Origin: Capitulum mitella | Lineage: Eukaryota; Arthropoda; Thecostraca; Pollicipedomorpha; Pollicipedidae | Length of the DNA stretch: 64,000 nucleotides | Direction: 5' to 3' | Assembly: GCA_030062745.1 (NCBI GenBank) | Contig: CP099849.1 | Coordinates: 10,080,144 to 10,144,143, forward strand | Shown: positions 25,901 through 36,249 of the stretch, piece after piece | How positions within the stretch are numbered: position 1 is the stretch's first letter | Layout: each line of letters opens with the position of its first letter | Made by a program: the position numbers and the translations under genes | The notes under the pieces: model-generated | Told to the model about the DNA's origin: nothing | Databases searched by the model: none | The model's input: the letters and a program-made list of their open reading frames with translations, nothing else

Positions 25901-27101
25901 CCCTATTCCCGGCAGGGGGGGAAGGGGGTGGAATCCGCCCCCCTCGGGTTTTTTGCTTGCCAATTCAAGGCTTTTTAACGCAGCTTCACGAAACTTGGTC
26001 ACTTTTCCTAGCCATTCTTTCTACGTGCTGTGACAATTTTATCTTGCTCAGGGGCGGAGTCAGGCAACGTTTTTGGGAGGCACCTCATGCCATTTTTGGC
26101 CATGTTAAGGGTAAAAGGAAAATGTCCGCCAAAAACAGAGTTTTAAAGCAAGAACTTAAAACTTTATATGGATGTATAGCTAAATAGTTAAGCAATGTGC
26201 AGATGTAATTTTGTTTATCTGAGGTCATTTTACAAGGTCAGATCAAGGTCAAAAGTCAAAATTTGTTTTTTCGCTATAATTTCGGCGCCATTTTTTCAAA
26301 TGCAGAACCCGGAATATATATGACGTAGAAGGGTGCCCTTTACTTGTGCACCAAGTTTCAGCTTGATATCGGGTCGGGTCACGGAGATATGACCTAAAAT
26401 GTCAGTGCGCGTACCCTATATGGCAATAGCCGTAAAATGAAATTTTTGAAATAGAGTGAATTCAAATGATTGAAAACGTTTACAGATAATATCAAATGCA
26501 CACGAGATCATTACAAGTGACCCCAAGGTCACTAGAGGTCATTTAAAGTCAAAGGTCACAAGTTGATCTGAGAAACGTGTGACCGTGACAGTTCCCCCTT
26601 TTTCATATCCCTGACACCGCCTATGCTAACATTATACAACATTGTAATGCGATTTGTACTTCTTTAGTATAACATGACTAGCAGAAGCCAAAAAAGGGTG
26701 TTTGCCTCTTTTGTTCATCCAGTTGTTCGAAAACTAACCCTCCTATTTTTGAAACCCTGTGAACGCCCATGAATTTTCTCAAAATTTCAGATTTGCGGAC
26801 CCATGGTAAAAGCCCTATCCATAATCTCTCGATTGATGCCAGTTTCATCGAAATCGGTCCATAAACAACGGAGTTATAAGAAGTGCAAAAGTACCCCCCA
26901 TTTTGATTTTTTTGCCCCCCTGTATCCACAAATTTCGAAATTTTGAAAATTTCTTTTTATAAAAATGTAGTTCACGTCACGGCCAATCGATTGCTGTTTG
27001 TTGCGATGAAATCAGACAAGTAGTTCTCGAGATCTCAGGGGGGGCCGAATCCGCCCCCCTGCCGGGAATCGACCATACCGTCTAGCCCTCCGGGAATAGG
27101 G
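25901..27101 (+). mobile_element. F1 MITE, complete 1201-bp copy nested in F2
   Basis: Termini CCCTATTCCCGG and CCGGGAATAGGG are a perfect 12-bp inverted repeat. TTAA is duplicated on both sides (25897-25900, 27102-27105). Equivalent F2 copies at 40.4 and 43.9 kb have a single TTAA, so they are empty sites. The interior is non-coding and rich in TGACCT/AGGTCA half-sites. It arrived after block A and block B separated, or was lost cleanly from B. Confidence 0.93.
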
Positions 27102-27450
27102 TTAATGTGTACATGGAAACGTTGAGTTAAAGATTTTCGCAATGCTGCACGGCGGGCACCGCCGACGAAGGCGGAATGATATTAACGGGAACTAATTTTA
27201 GCGTTCTTTTATGTTCGCGAGACATCCCATTCTCAGTGTTGTTTCTTCATCCAGTTGGTTCTTGGGATGATTTCTCGTGCTCAAATTTGGAAAAAAACTC
27301 ATTAGTTATCAATCTACACAACTAGTGGAGGTTTATTCGCGAAAGTCTGTTTATTTCCAAAGTAAGCAAGTTTTTGAAACTTTTTCAACTTTTTGGTATT
27401 AGCTGCAGCTGAGCGAGCCAGTTCAGTCATTTTCAACCCGATCTGAGCCA

Positions 27451-27518
27451 GTCAAAATGCACTGCCTTCAAAATCGGCGATGAATGCATCGTCGATTTTG
27501 AAGGCAGTGCATTTTGAC
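27451..27518. repeat. Palindromic duplication in F2 copy A
   Basis: GTCAAAATGCACTGCCTTCA and its continuation face their inverted copy across a few bases. F2 copies B and C have only the right arm. Confidence 0.85.
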
Positions 27519-27684
27519 TCATAACAGTTATTCGTGACCTGAACTTAGGTCAGTGGTTGGAGGTCGTTGAAACTTTGCGCACTGACGGAAACTTGATGTC
27601 TGGATCTCCCCACACTCAAACTGTTTTAAAAAATTCCGTCCGTTTTCAAAAAAAGACGAATTATGTTGAAACGGGCTTGACCTC

Positions 27685-27697
27685 AGGTCATTGACCC
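27685..27697. promoter_or_regulatory. EcRE-like inverted repeat (IR-1) in F2 copy A
   Basis: AGGTCA-T-TGACCC differs at one position from the palindromic EcR/USP consensus. It lies about 650 bp upstream of the probable start of gene 2. Function is inferred. Confidence 0.45.
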
Positions 27698-28279
27698 GTA
27701 CATTTCTGAAAAATTTGAGATGATATATTTGTTGTATATTTAAAAATTTCTAACCTTAGACAGGTTTATTCTGATATTGTGTTTTGCAAAAAAGTTACAG
27801 GGCGCCAAATTTTTTTGGACATAAGTCCATTTGAAATGACCTGAGTCAAACACCTTAGTTAACCTGAGGACAAAAATTGGCTGCAAGGTGTAAAAATGAT
27901 TAAGCTAAAGCTACACCAAGTTTCGTGGAGCTGCGTTTGTTTGTTCTCTCGCAGTCTCAAAAACCTAAAGGGGGGGGGGCGGTGAACGGCCCCGCCCCCA
28001 GTCGGGGGTAGGTTAATATCATTTCGATTCGGGAATGCTACATCATTTAGCAAGGCCACATACGGTCTCAGGCTGTCCAGTGATTTCGCACCTCCTTATG
28101 GGTTCTCATCACGACCGATTATTTTCTGCGAAAGGCACATCGCTAGACTCGCAGTTACCACAGCCCCTTCTGTAATCCTCCACGGTTTCGCGCCCCCTGC
28201 TGGCCCGCTGTCCTGGGCGCGGAGCCTTTCTCTTATATCGGTAGTGGGTCACAAAGTCAGTCTCAGCCTCGCCGACACC

Positions 28280-28345
28280 AATGCCAGGGTCACCGCACCT
28301 TCGGCACGGATAAAACTGGCAGACCGACACACCACGGCACCAGTC
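28280..28345 (+). promoter_or_regulatory. Core promoter of cuticle gene 2
   Basis: CCAAT (28278-28282), CCAGGGTCA (28284-28292), ATAAAA (28310-28315) and CCAGTC (near 28340). The FTZ-F1-like motif deviates from TCAAGGTCA at two positions, as in genes 5 and 6. Confidence 0.6.
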
Positions 28346-28371
28346 TCCTGCCTGCTCCACACTCCACAGCC

Positions 28372-29391
28372 ATGAAGGTGGGAGAGCGTTTCACCGGTGT
28401 GACGACTGAGCCGGCGTGCCAGCATAGAAATTCGTACTCAGATCAATGATTCAGCATGAACTGGTATTACATAAGCGGTGGAACCTAGCGTTCGATATGG
28501 CCTTTTGGCACTGATAGTCTCGTTATTTCCAGGCAGGGGCGGCTTAGCAAAGTGCTTACCATGCTCGTCTTGTGGCCGAAAGGTCCTTGGTTCGATTCCG
28601 AATGATAGCGGCATTTCGCCGTCCTTTACGACAACCGTCGTGAGTGTCTGCGTCACGAAGTAACCATGTCAGTCGACAGCGTTGTTCAGTAACCCAGCAA
28701 CCAACTAGCCAACAGATTCACAATCTTTGGTTGGAGGTGCTTTGGGTTGCAGCACCCGCTACTTCAGCAACTAAACGGCAGGACCAGGATCCCAGTATAA
28801 TATTCACCTTCCGTATATAGACCGATCGTTTTCACTCTGAATGGACCTTGAAGTCCTCCAATTTTTCTAAGAAACCGGACCGCTCTTTACCGGCGCCCGT
28901 AGTCTGTACCGGGAATCAGACCTGCTGTGACCCAGTCCCGGGGTGACCTCTAACAGCGCCGGTGACCTCGGCAGGTTCTGATCGTCGCCGCCCTGGTGGC
29001 CGCCGCCGCCGCCGCCGACAGCTACGCCCCGCGGCCGGCCTACCAGCAGCCCAGCTACCACCAGCTGACCTACAAGGAGCCCGACCACTACCACCAGCCG
29101 TACCAGTTCGACTACGCCGTCAACGACCACTACTCGGGTGCCGTGTTCTCGCAGAACGAGAACAGCGACGCCAAGAACGTCAACGGCTACTACTCGGTGG
29201 CTCTGCCCGACGGCCGCACCCAGCACGTCAAGTACGTCGCCGACCACGACGGCTACGGCGGCTACAACGCCGAGGTCACCTACGACGGCGAGGTGCGCTA
29301 TGACGATCACAAGCCCAGCTACCACGCGGCTCCCGCTTACAAGCCGGCCCCCTCCTATGCCCCTGCCCCCTCCTACAAGTCCCGCTACTGA
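28372..29391 (+). CDS. RR-2 cuticle protein, gene 2 of 8
   Basis: Exons 28372-28377 and 28975-29391; 597-bp intron; 140 residues. The signal peptide is poly-Ala rich because of a GCC run. It has the same RR-2 domain as gene 1. Distinct residues are Ala20, Leu33 (shared only with gene 3) and Val109. The tail ends YKSRY. No AATAAA is seen; AATACA at 29480-29485 is the likely poly(A) signal. The intron holds a tRNA-derived SINE. Its block B counterpart is gene 6. Confidence 0.93.
28535..28690 (+). mobile_element. tRNA-derived SINE in gene 2 intron
   Basis: A-box-like TTAGCAAAGTGCTTACC and B box GGTTCGATTCC are spaced as in tRNA genes, followed by an unrelated body. The same insertion occurs in the introns of genes 5 and 6, so it predates the duplications. 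Confidence 0.7.
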
Positions 29392-30237
29392 GTGATTGTG
29401 ATCCTGCCCGCCAGTGCGTATTTAATAGAGCGTTTGTTTGATATGAGTGCCTGCAAACTCCGGATACAATGCTGCTTTGAATACATACAGGGAACGTTAG
29501 TGAGTTCTTTTGCTGTTAGATGCATGATATCGTTCGTTGTCATTGCTGAACGATTGAAAGTAATCGTCCGAAACCGTTGAACGGCGAGAACATAACCTTG
29601 GAACGATACCTGATGAATGGAATATTGAAGCTGCAGAGTTTTAGATGACACTGTAAAATCATCAAATGATGAAGCTATCGCTTGGTGAACACCATATGAC
29701 TTGATATGCAGTGACGAGCAAGGTGCCACACGAGTTACGGCCGTGTTGTTCAATTTTTATCTGCCTGTTGTATTAATATTCTTTCGGTGTGCGGCATCAC
29801 TTGTAATGAGTTCCCTAGCAAAGTGTTTCGAACCAAATGTTTCACTAACCTTGGTCGTAGACACCCTTAGGAAATGTATGGTCAATGCCATTTTAACTAA
29901 AAAATCCATGGTGCTGCTCCCTTCTGGTTTGGTTACAGCCATTACAGTAACTAGAGGACTGTTTGAGTTGCATACTAGAACACCGTGAAATAGAAACCAT
30001 TACGAGAATTATTTTATTTTTCCTCATCATATTCGTTTAATACTTAGAAAACAAAAAAAAAATAGGAAAATCACGAAAGACACAGCACTGACCGCACATT
30101 TTTCTGAAAAGACCGTTGTTTTTATGTCAATGAAATGTTTGATGTGTAAATTAACTTTTTTCTGAGTGCCCTTGAATAATCCAATACTTTCGTTTGAAAA
30201 CACGTAGCACGGGAATCCTAAAAGCACCGTTGGCCTT

Positions 30238-30293
30238 GCTTTCGTTTCATATACTATTAAACGAAAGCATTCAAAATGCTCTCGTTTGAATGC
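30238..30293. repeat. Two abutting hairpins downstream of gene 2
   Basis: GCTTTCGTTT pairs with AAACGAAAGC. Sharing the final GC, GCATTCAAA pairs with TTTGAATGC. The copy in block B is near 47031-47086, with one change in the second stem. Role unknown. Confidence 0.75.
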
Positions 30294-30599
30294 CTTTAAA
30301 TTTTTAAATTTCCCGAACTAAATTGAAAGTACCATTTTAGGCTACAACAAAGCGATTTCATTTTTGGAAATTCTATAAAGGAGCTAGACACAAGCAGAGG
30401 TTTCCCTTGATATCTAGGATGATATGGTTTTGACAGAGCGTTTACTTTGATCGCGGGGTATAGCTTTTAGCAAATATGTTTCGTAGCCTCAGGTCTGTTT
30501 CATAAAAAAACGCATTATGTATGTTCGGCAAGTTTTTGGTGCCTGCTTAGCTGGAGAAACTTCGTCCTAGAGACACTGTGTTGCGTTTCCGCCAGAACA

Positions 30600-31100
30600 A
30601 TATAGTTTTAATTTCCAACATCCAGGTCCATTTTTACAAGCACTACACCTAAAGCCATCAAAAATGAAGCAGGTGTCGATATCGATTAAATCTGTCCTGA
30701 ATCCCTGCTGCAAGTATGCAAACTTCCAGGCGTGCCTAACATTGCCTTGATTTGACTATGCATTCTTTGAGAGATAATCAAACAGTCGGGTATTCCTAAA
30801 TAAGGTACAACCAAAATGCTAATGCAACACACTGTTGTATATAAATGCGGCCTGCAGTGGCAAAAAAATTCTTAAAACCCATTCTAAAAATGCGTACGTT
30901 GGTGTTACAAAGCCTGGTTCCGGAAAGTTTTTCACGTTATCTTCATTGTACAAGTATCATGTAACAAACTGCAGCCAGCAGAGAAAAGCTTTCGATCCGA
31001 TACTTTTGGGACCCAAAATGAACTATCGGATGGCCGTTTCTGCCGTTTATCGGATCGGTCGTTCCTGGAAATCCACGGATACGGACTTCAGCTAATTTCA
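30600..31100. repeat. Conserved upstream module, first of eight
   Basis: A roughly 500-bp module precedes each gene or broken copy: about 30.6-31.1, 31.8-32.2, 35.0-35.5, 37.4-37.8, 47.4-47.9, 48.6-49.0, 51.8-52.3 and 54.2-54.6 kb. Shared strings include CTGAATCCCTGCTG, TGCAGTGGCAAAAA and GGTGTTACAAAGCC. Frames on both strands are open in some copies, but they break or shift in others, so I read it as non-coding. Confidence 0.7.
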
Positions 31101-31199
31101 GTTTAGTTCAGACTAGAAGATGATCTTTTAGCAAAGCCACGTTAGATCTTTGACTGTCCAGCCGTCACAAGCCTCTTGCCAGTTCCACACTCGACATCC

Positions 31200-31410
31200 A
31201 TGAAGGTTGGAGGGTGCTTCACAGATGTGGCGGGTCAGCCGGCTTAGACAGAGTGGCGCAGCACTGTGGTTCAATATGAACTGATCTCAGGTAAATGATG
31301 GTCTGTTGGCTGAATGGCTGTTTGATACTCAAATTAGCTTTTTTATTGCCCTTAAGCGATCCAAAAGTTTTGTGCCACGACATGTGGTAGCACGAAAACT
31401 TTAAAAGCAC
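31200..31410 (+). pseudogene. Broken cuticle gene copy, exon 1 only
   Basis: ATGAAG|GTTGG at 31200-31207 with the family leader (TTCCACACTC) and intron start. The region that should hold CCAAT, the FTZ-F1-like motif and the TATA-like box is deleted. After about 150 bp the intron joins downstream-type sequence (CACGACATGTGGTAGCACG), so exon 2 is gone. Confidence 0.75.
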
Positions 31411-32471
31411 CGCTGGGCGTGGATTGAAGAAAACTTTTGTTTGACAGACGCCATGACTCTGTTTCGTGTTATCAGTCTGAAAGGCTCTTATGTTTTGAAA
31501 GTCGGTGAAATAAACCCTGAACTATCATTTCAGGCCACCACATTGCGATTCTGATTTTGTTAATCTCAAGTGGGCTATTCACATTCATTAGTTTTCCTTC
31601 ATATCTAATGTGATGTGGTTTCTACAGTGCGTTTACTATGAGCGCAGTTTATAACTTTTAAGAAAAATGCTTCGTCTTCCGAGGTCCGTTCCATAAAAAC
31701 ACATCACATCTAATAACCTTTTTGGTGGTTCCTGAACTGGAAAAGTTCGGCCCTAACGGCATGGTTGATGCTGGGTTCCGACCAGAACAATGATAGTTTT
31801 CGTATCTAGAATCCACATCGACTTTTACCACCACTGCACTCAATTCCATCAAAATCAAAGAAGATGTCGATGTCTGTTGAATGTGTTCTGAATCCATGCT
31901 GAAAGCTTGCTAATTTCTGGATGTATCTAACACCGCCTTGTCTGACAGCTGATTCTTTCAGAGATAAGCAAACAATCCTATACTCCTGAAAAAGGCGCAA
32001 CCACGATGCTGATGTAACATGCCGTGGCATAAAGTGCAACCTGCAGTGGTAAAAGAATCTTTAAAACCAAGATGATGAATGTGCACGTTGGTGTGACAAA
32101 TCCTGGTTCGAAAACAACTTTCATGTTACTTCGATGTCCGAGTATCACGCAACAAACTGTAGCAAAATCTGGCCAGCATGACGTAGCTTTCGGTCCGATA
32201 CTATAGCAGTCCACGCCCATGCAGTTCAGGGATGCTACGTATTTAGCAAAGCCGAGTACGGTCTTCGTCTGTCCAGTGATCTCGCATCTCCTTATGGATT
32301 CTCATCACGACCGAGTGTTTTGTGCGAGAGGCTCATCGCTACACTCGCAGTTACCACAGCTTGTGCTGTAATCCTCCACTGTTTCGCGCCCCTTGGCCCA
32401 ATGTCCTGTCCAAGGAGCCCGTCCCACGTACGGGCAGCGGGTCGCAGAGTGAGACCCAGCCTCGCCCACAC

Positions 32472-32537
32472 CAATGTCAAGGTCACGGCATCCGACCGGC
32501 ATAAAAGCGGCCGACCGACACACCCCGGCACCAGTCT
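32472..32537 (+). promoter_or_regulatory. Core promoter of cuticle gene 3
   Basis: CCAAT (32471-32475), TCAAGGTCA (32477-32485), ATAAAA (32501-32506), and CCAGTC near 32531. The FTZ-F1-type site is perfect, as in genes 1 and 7. Confidence 0.65.
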
Positions 32538-32562
32538 CCTGCCTGCTCCACACTCCAAAGTC

Positions 32563-33761
32563 ATGAAGGTAGGAGAGCGTTTCAACGGTGTGGCGGCCCA
32601 GCCGGCTTAGACATAGTGGCGCAGCTCTATGGTTCAGTATGAAGTGGTCTTGGTTCAACCGTGATAGGTGTTACAGAGTTTGATGCGACGTTTTGTTTCT
32701 GATGGTCTCACAAATTCACATCTTTATGTTCACTGTGCCACTACGGGCTTTAGTTTGCTATGCCTACGAATTTACTGAAACGATCTGATTAGTGACAGAT
32801 CATAAACATAAGAATAAAAATGCGGTCTAAAATGAATATCCCCTGTTTTAAGGGAACAATCTTGACGCCAAGACCACAGGCGCATAGCCAGGATTTTCCT
32901 CAGAAGGGGGGAAGGGAATATGAAATCTTGTCATATGCCACTGGCATACGATGAAATTTACAGGAAAAATCAGCAGTGCTAAGTAATTTGCCTGATATTT
33001 AATGCACCAGAAATCATATCATGTTTGTTTTTGTCAGATATATATGATCATTATTCCGTATTCGTGCGAAATCGCAATATATCTAGTAAGAACCGCCTGG
33101 CTCGGGGGAGGGCCATGGCCTCCATTGTCCCCCCTTGGCTACGTCCCTGCAGGACCAGATTTTCTTTACATTCACCTTCCTTATGTAGACTGATCGTGTT
33201 ACCATTGACTGCGCCTCGAAGTCTCCGGATTTTTCCCTCAGTCCCTGGACCACTCTTGACCAGCGCCCGTAGTCTGTGCCGGGAATCAGACCTGATGTGA
33301 CCCAGTCCCAGGGTGACCTCTAACAGCGCCGGTGACCTCGGCAGGTTCTGATCGTCGCCGCCCTGGTGGCCGCCGCCGCCGCCGCCGACAGCTACCGCCC
33401 GCGGCCGGCCTACCAGCAGCCCAGCTACCACCAGCTGACCTACAAGGAGCCCGACCACTACCACCAGCCGTACCAGTTCGACTACGCCGTCAACGACCAC
33501 TACTCGGGTGCCGTGTTCTCGCAGAACGAGAACAGCGACGCCAAGAACGTCAACGGCTACTACTCGGTGGCTCAGCCCGACGGCCGCACCCAGCACGTCA
33601 AGTACGTCGCCGACCACGACGGCTACGGCGGCTACAACGCCGAGGTCACCTACGACGGCGAGGCGCGTTATGACGAGAACAAGCCCAGCTACCACGCGGC
33701 TCCTTCCCACAAGCCGGCCCCCTCGTACGCCCCTGCCCCCTCCTACAAACCCCGCTACTGA
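32563..33761 (+). CDS. RR-2 cuticle protein, gene 3 of 8
   Basis: Exons 32563-32568 and 33345-33761; 776-bp intron enlarged by a 273-bp MITE; 140 residues. Same signal peptide and RR-2 domain as its neighbours. Distinct residues are Leu33 (shared with gene 2), Gln79 inside the RR core, Glu113-Asn114, and His124 where the others have Tyr. The tail ends YKPRY. The poly(A) signal is probably AATACA (33848-33853). Its block B counterpart is gene 7. Confidence 0.93.
32877..33149 (+). mobile_element. hAT-like MITE in gene 3 intron
   Basis: Left end CAGGCGCATAGCCAGG and right end CCTTGGCTACGTCCCTG form an imperfect inverted repeat. Flanks CAAGACCA and CAGGACCA look like an 8-bp target duplication with one mismatch. 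Other gene introns have one uninterrupted copy of this flank. The 8-bp duplication and CAG terminus suggest hAT. Confidence 0.75.
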
Positions 33762-35634
33762 GTGACTGTGATTCTGCCCGCCAGTGTGTATTTAACAGCG
33801 TTTATTTGATATGAGTGCTTGCAAACTCCGTAAACAATGCTGCTTTGAATACATAAAAGGGACGTGAGTGAGTTTCTTTTGCTGTTAGATGCATGATATC
33901 GTTCGTTGCCATTACTAAACGATTGAAAGTAATCGTCGGAAACCGCTCAACGTCGGGAACATAATCTTGGAACGATACCTGAAGAACGGAATATTGAAGC
34001 TGAAGGGTTTTAGATGAGACTGTGAAATCATCAAATGATGAAGCTATCGTTTGGTGAAAACCATATGATTTTATATGCAGTGACGGGCAAGGTGCCACAC
34101 GAGTTACGGCCGGGTCGCTCAGTTTTTCTCTGCCTGTTGTATTAATATTCTTTCGGTGTGCGGCATCACTTGTAATGAGTTGCCTAGCAGTGATTGGAAC
34201 CAAATGTTTCACTTACCTTGAGCGTAGACACCCTTAGGAGATGTAGGGTCAATGCCATTTTAACTAAAAAATCCATGGTGCTGCTCCTTTAACAAATTTG
34301 GGTGGGTCTAATATCATCCGGTTTGGTCACAGCCATTACATTATCTAGAGGACTGCGTGAGTTGTATACCAGAATGCCTTGAAATTGAGACCATTATGAA
34401 AATTATTTTATTTTTCCTCATCATATTCGTTAATACTTAGAAAACAAAAAAACATTGGAAAATCGCGAAAGACACAGCACTGACCGAACATTTTCCTGAA
34501 AAGACCATTGCTTTTATGTTAATGAAATGTTGTTTAATGTGTAAATTAACTTCTTTCTGAGTGCCCTTAAATAATTCAATGCTTTCGTTCGAAAACACTT
34601 AGCACGGAAAGTTCAAAAGCACCGTTGGCCTTGCTTTCGTTTCATAGACTATCAAATGAAAACATTCAAAATGCTTTCGTTTAATGGAGGTTATGGCGTC
34701 TTTCCTTATCAGTGGGGAAATGCCTTTAAGTTTTTAAACTTTCCGGGCTAAATTTAAAGTGCCATTTTAGGCTACAGAAGAGCGATTTCACTTTTGGAAA
34801 TTTTATAAAGGAGCTAGTCAGAAGCAGATGTTTCCCTTGATATCTAGGATGATATGGTTTCGACAGAGCGTTTACTTTGGTCGCGGATTATAGCTTTTAG
34901 CAAATATGTTTCGTCGCCTCAGGTCCGTTTCATAAAAATGCATTATGTATGTTCGGCAAATTTTTGGTGCCTGCTTAGCTGGAGAAACTTCTGCCTTATG
35001 ACATGATATTGGATTTCTGCCAGAACAATAATCGTTTTAATAATAGTTTTAACAATAATAGTTTTAATGTCCAACATCCATGTCCACTTTTACCACCACG
35101 ACACCGAAAGCCATCAAAAGCGAAGCAGGTGTCGATATCAATTAAACCTGTCCTGAATCCCTGCTGTAAGTATGCAGGCTTCCAGACGTGCCTAACGTTG
35201 CCTTGATTTGATTATGCATTCTTTGAGAGATAACCAAACAGTCGGGTATTCCTGAATCAGGTACAACCAAAAATGCTAATGCAACACACTGTTGCATATA
35301 AATGCAACCTGCAGTGGCAAAAAATCCTTGAAACCCATTCTAAGAATGCGTACGTTGGTGTCACAAAGCTTGGTTTCGGAAAGTTTTTCACGCTATCTTC
35401 ATTGTACGAGTATCATCTGACAAACTGCAGCCAGCAGAGAGAAGCTTTCGATCTGATGCTTTTGGGACCCAAAATAACTATCGGATGGATAACGGTCGTT
35501 TCTGGAAATCCACGGATACGGACTTCAGCTAATTTCAGTTTAGTTCAGAAATGCTCTATCTTTTAGCAAAGCCACGTTAGATCTTTGACTGTCCAGCTGC
35601 CACAAGTCTCCTGCCAGTTCCACACTCGACATCC

Positions 35635-36123
35635 ATGAAGGTTGGAGGGTGCTTCACCGATGTGGCGGGTCAGCCGGCTTAGACATAGTGGCGCAGCACT
35701 GTGGTTCAATATAAAGTGATCTTACTTTAATGGTGGAAGATGGTACATGGTTTGATTTACATGGATGAATTTACATGGATTACATGGTTTGATTTACATG
35801 GATGTTGTGTTCCTGATGATCTCACAAATTCACGTGCTTTGGTTAGCTGTGCCACGATGAGCTCTCAGCTTTAGCTTTCAACGCCTGCTAATTCACCGAA
35901 ACGATTTGACAGGATGTAAATCGCGAACATAAGAATAAAATATTATCTTCAGAAAAAGTCTCCCTGTTTTATCCGATGAAATCTTATGCCGGGACTAGGA
36001 TCCCTTTATATTCGCTCTCCGTTTATCTTGTGATCACTTTGTCTTTGCGCCTCAAAGCCCACAGATTTCCCTCTAAGCCACCGGACCGCTCTAGATCAAT
36101 GCCTGTAGTCTGTGCCGGGAATC
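35635..36123 (+). pseudogene. Broken cuticle gene copy: exon 1 and intron, exon 2 lost
   Basis: ATGAAG|GTTGG at 35635-35642, then a nearly full-length gene-type intron ending TGTAGTCTGTGCCGGGAATC. At that point intact genes continue to the acceptor, but this copy runs into an F1 MITE terminus. The core promoter is deleted as in the 31.2 kb copy. Confidence 0.85.
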
Positions 36124-36154
36124 GACCATACCGTCTAGCCCTCCGGGAATAGGG
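36114..36154 (+). mobile_element. F1 MITE terminal scar at the deletion junction
   Basis: GCCGGGAATC (36114-36123) is shared by the gene intron and F1. From there the sequence is the F1 right terminus to CCGGGAATAGGG, followed by TTAA (36155-36158). Confidence 0.85.
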
Positions 36155-36249
36155 TTAAGCCTTGCTGTGTATATGGGTAATTGTCCTGGGTAGCATGCAA
36201 ACATATTTTCATTGACTTTCGGCGTTTTACACGGTAAGGCCACGGTAAA

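Larger units (their letters stand above)
25583..28012 (+). mobile_element. F2 MITE (TTAA-type), interrupted by F1
   Basis: Left terminus CCCGCGCCCGACTG, right terminus CAGTCGGGGGTAGG, flanked by TTAA at 25579-25582 and 28013-28016. Its own length is about 1225 bp once the nested F1 is removed. No transposase frame is seen. It ends about 300 bp upstream of the TATA-like box of gene 2. The interior carries AGGTCA-T-TGACCC (27685-27697). Confidence 0.88.

Noticed and set aside
30835-31095. 86-residue frame repeated in the upstream modules
   Set aside because: It is open only in some copies; frame and start differ among the eight modules.
31200-31207. Exon-1 remnants as alternative first exons of genes 3, 4, 7 and 8
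   Set aside because: Splicing would give the same protein, but all four lack the core promoter motifs. I keep them as pseudogenes while noting RNA-seq could revive the idea.
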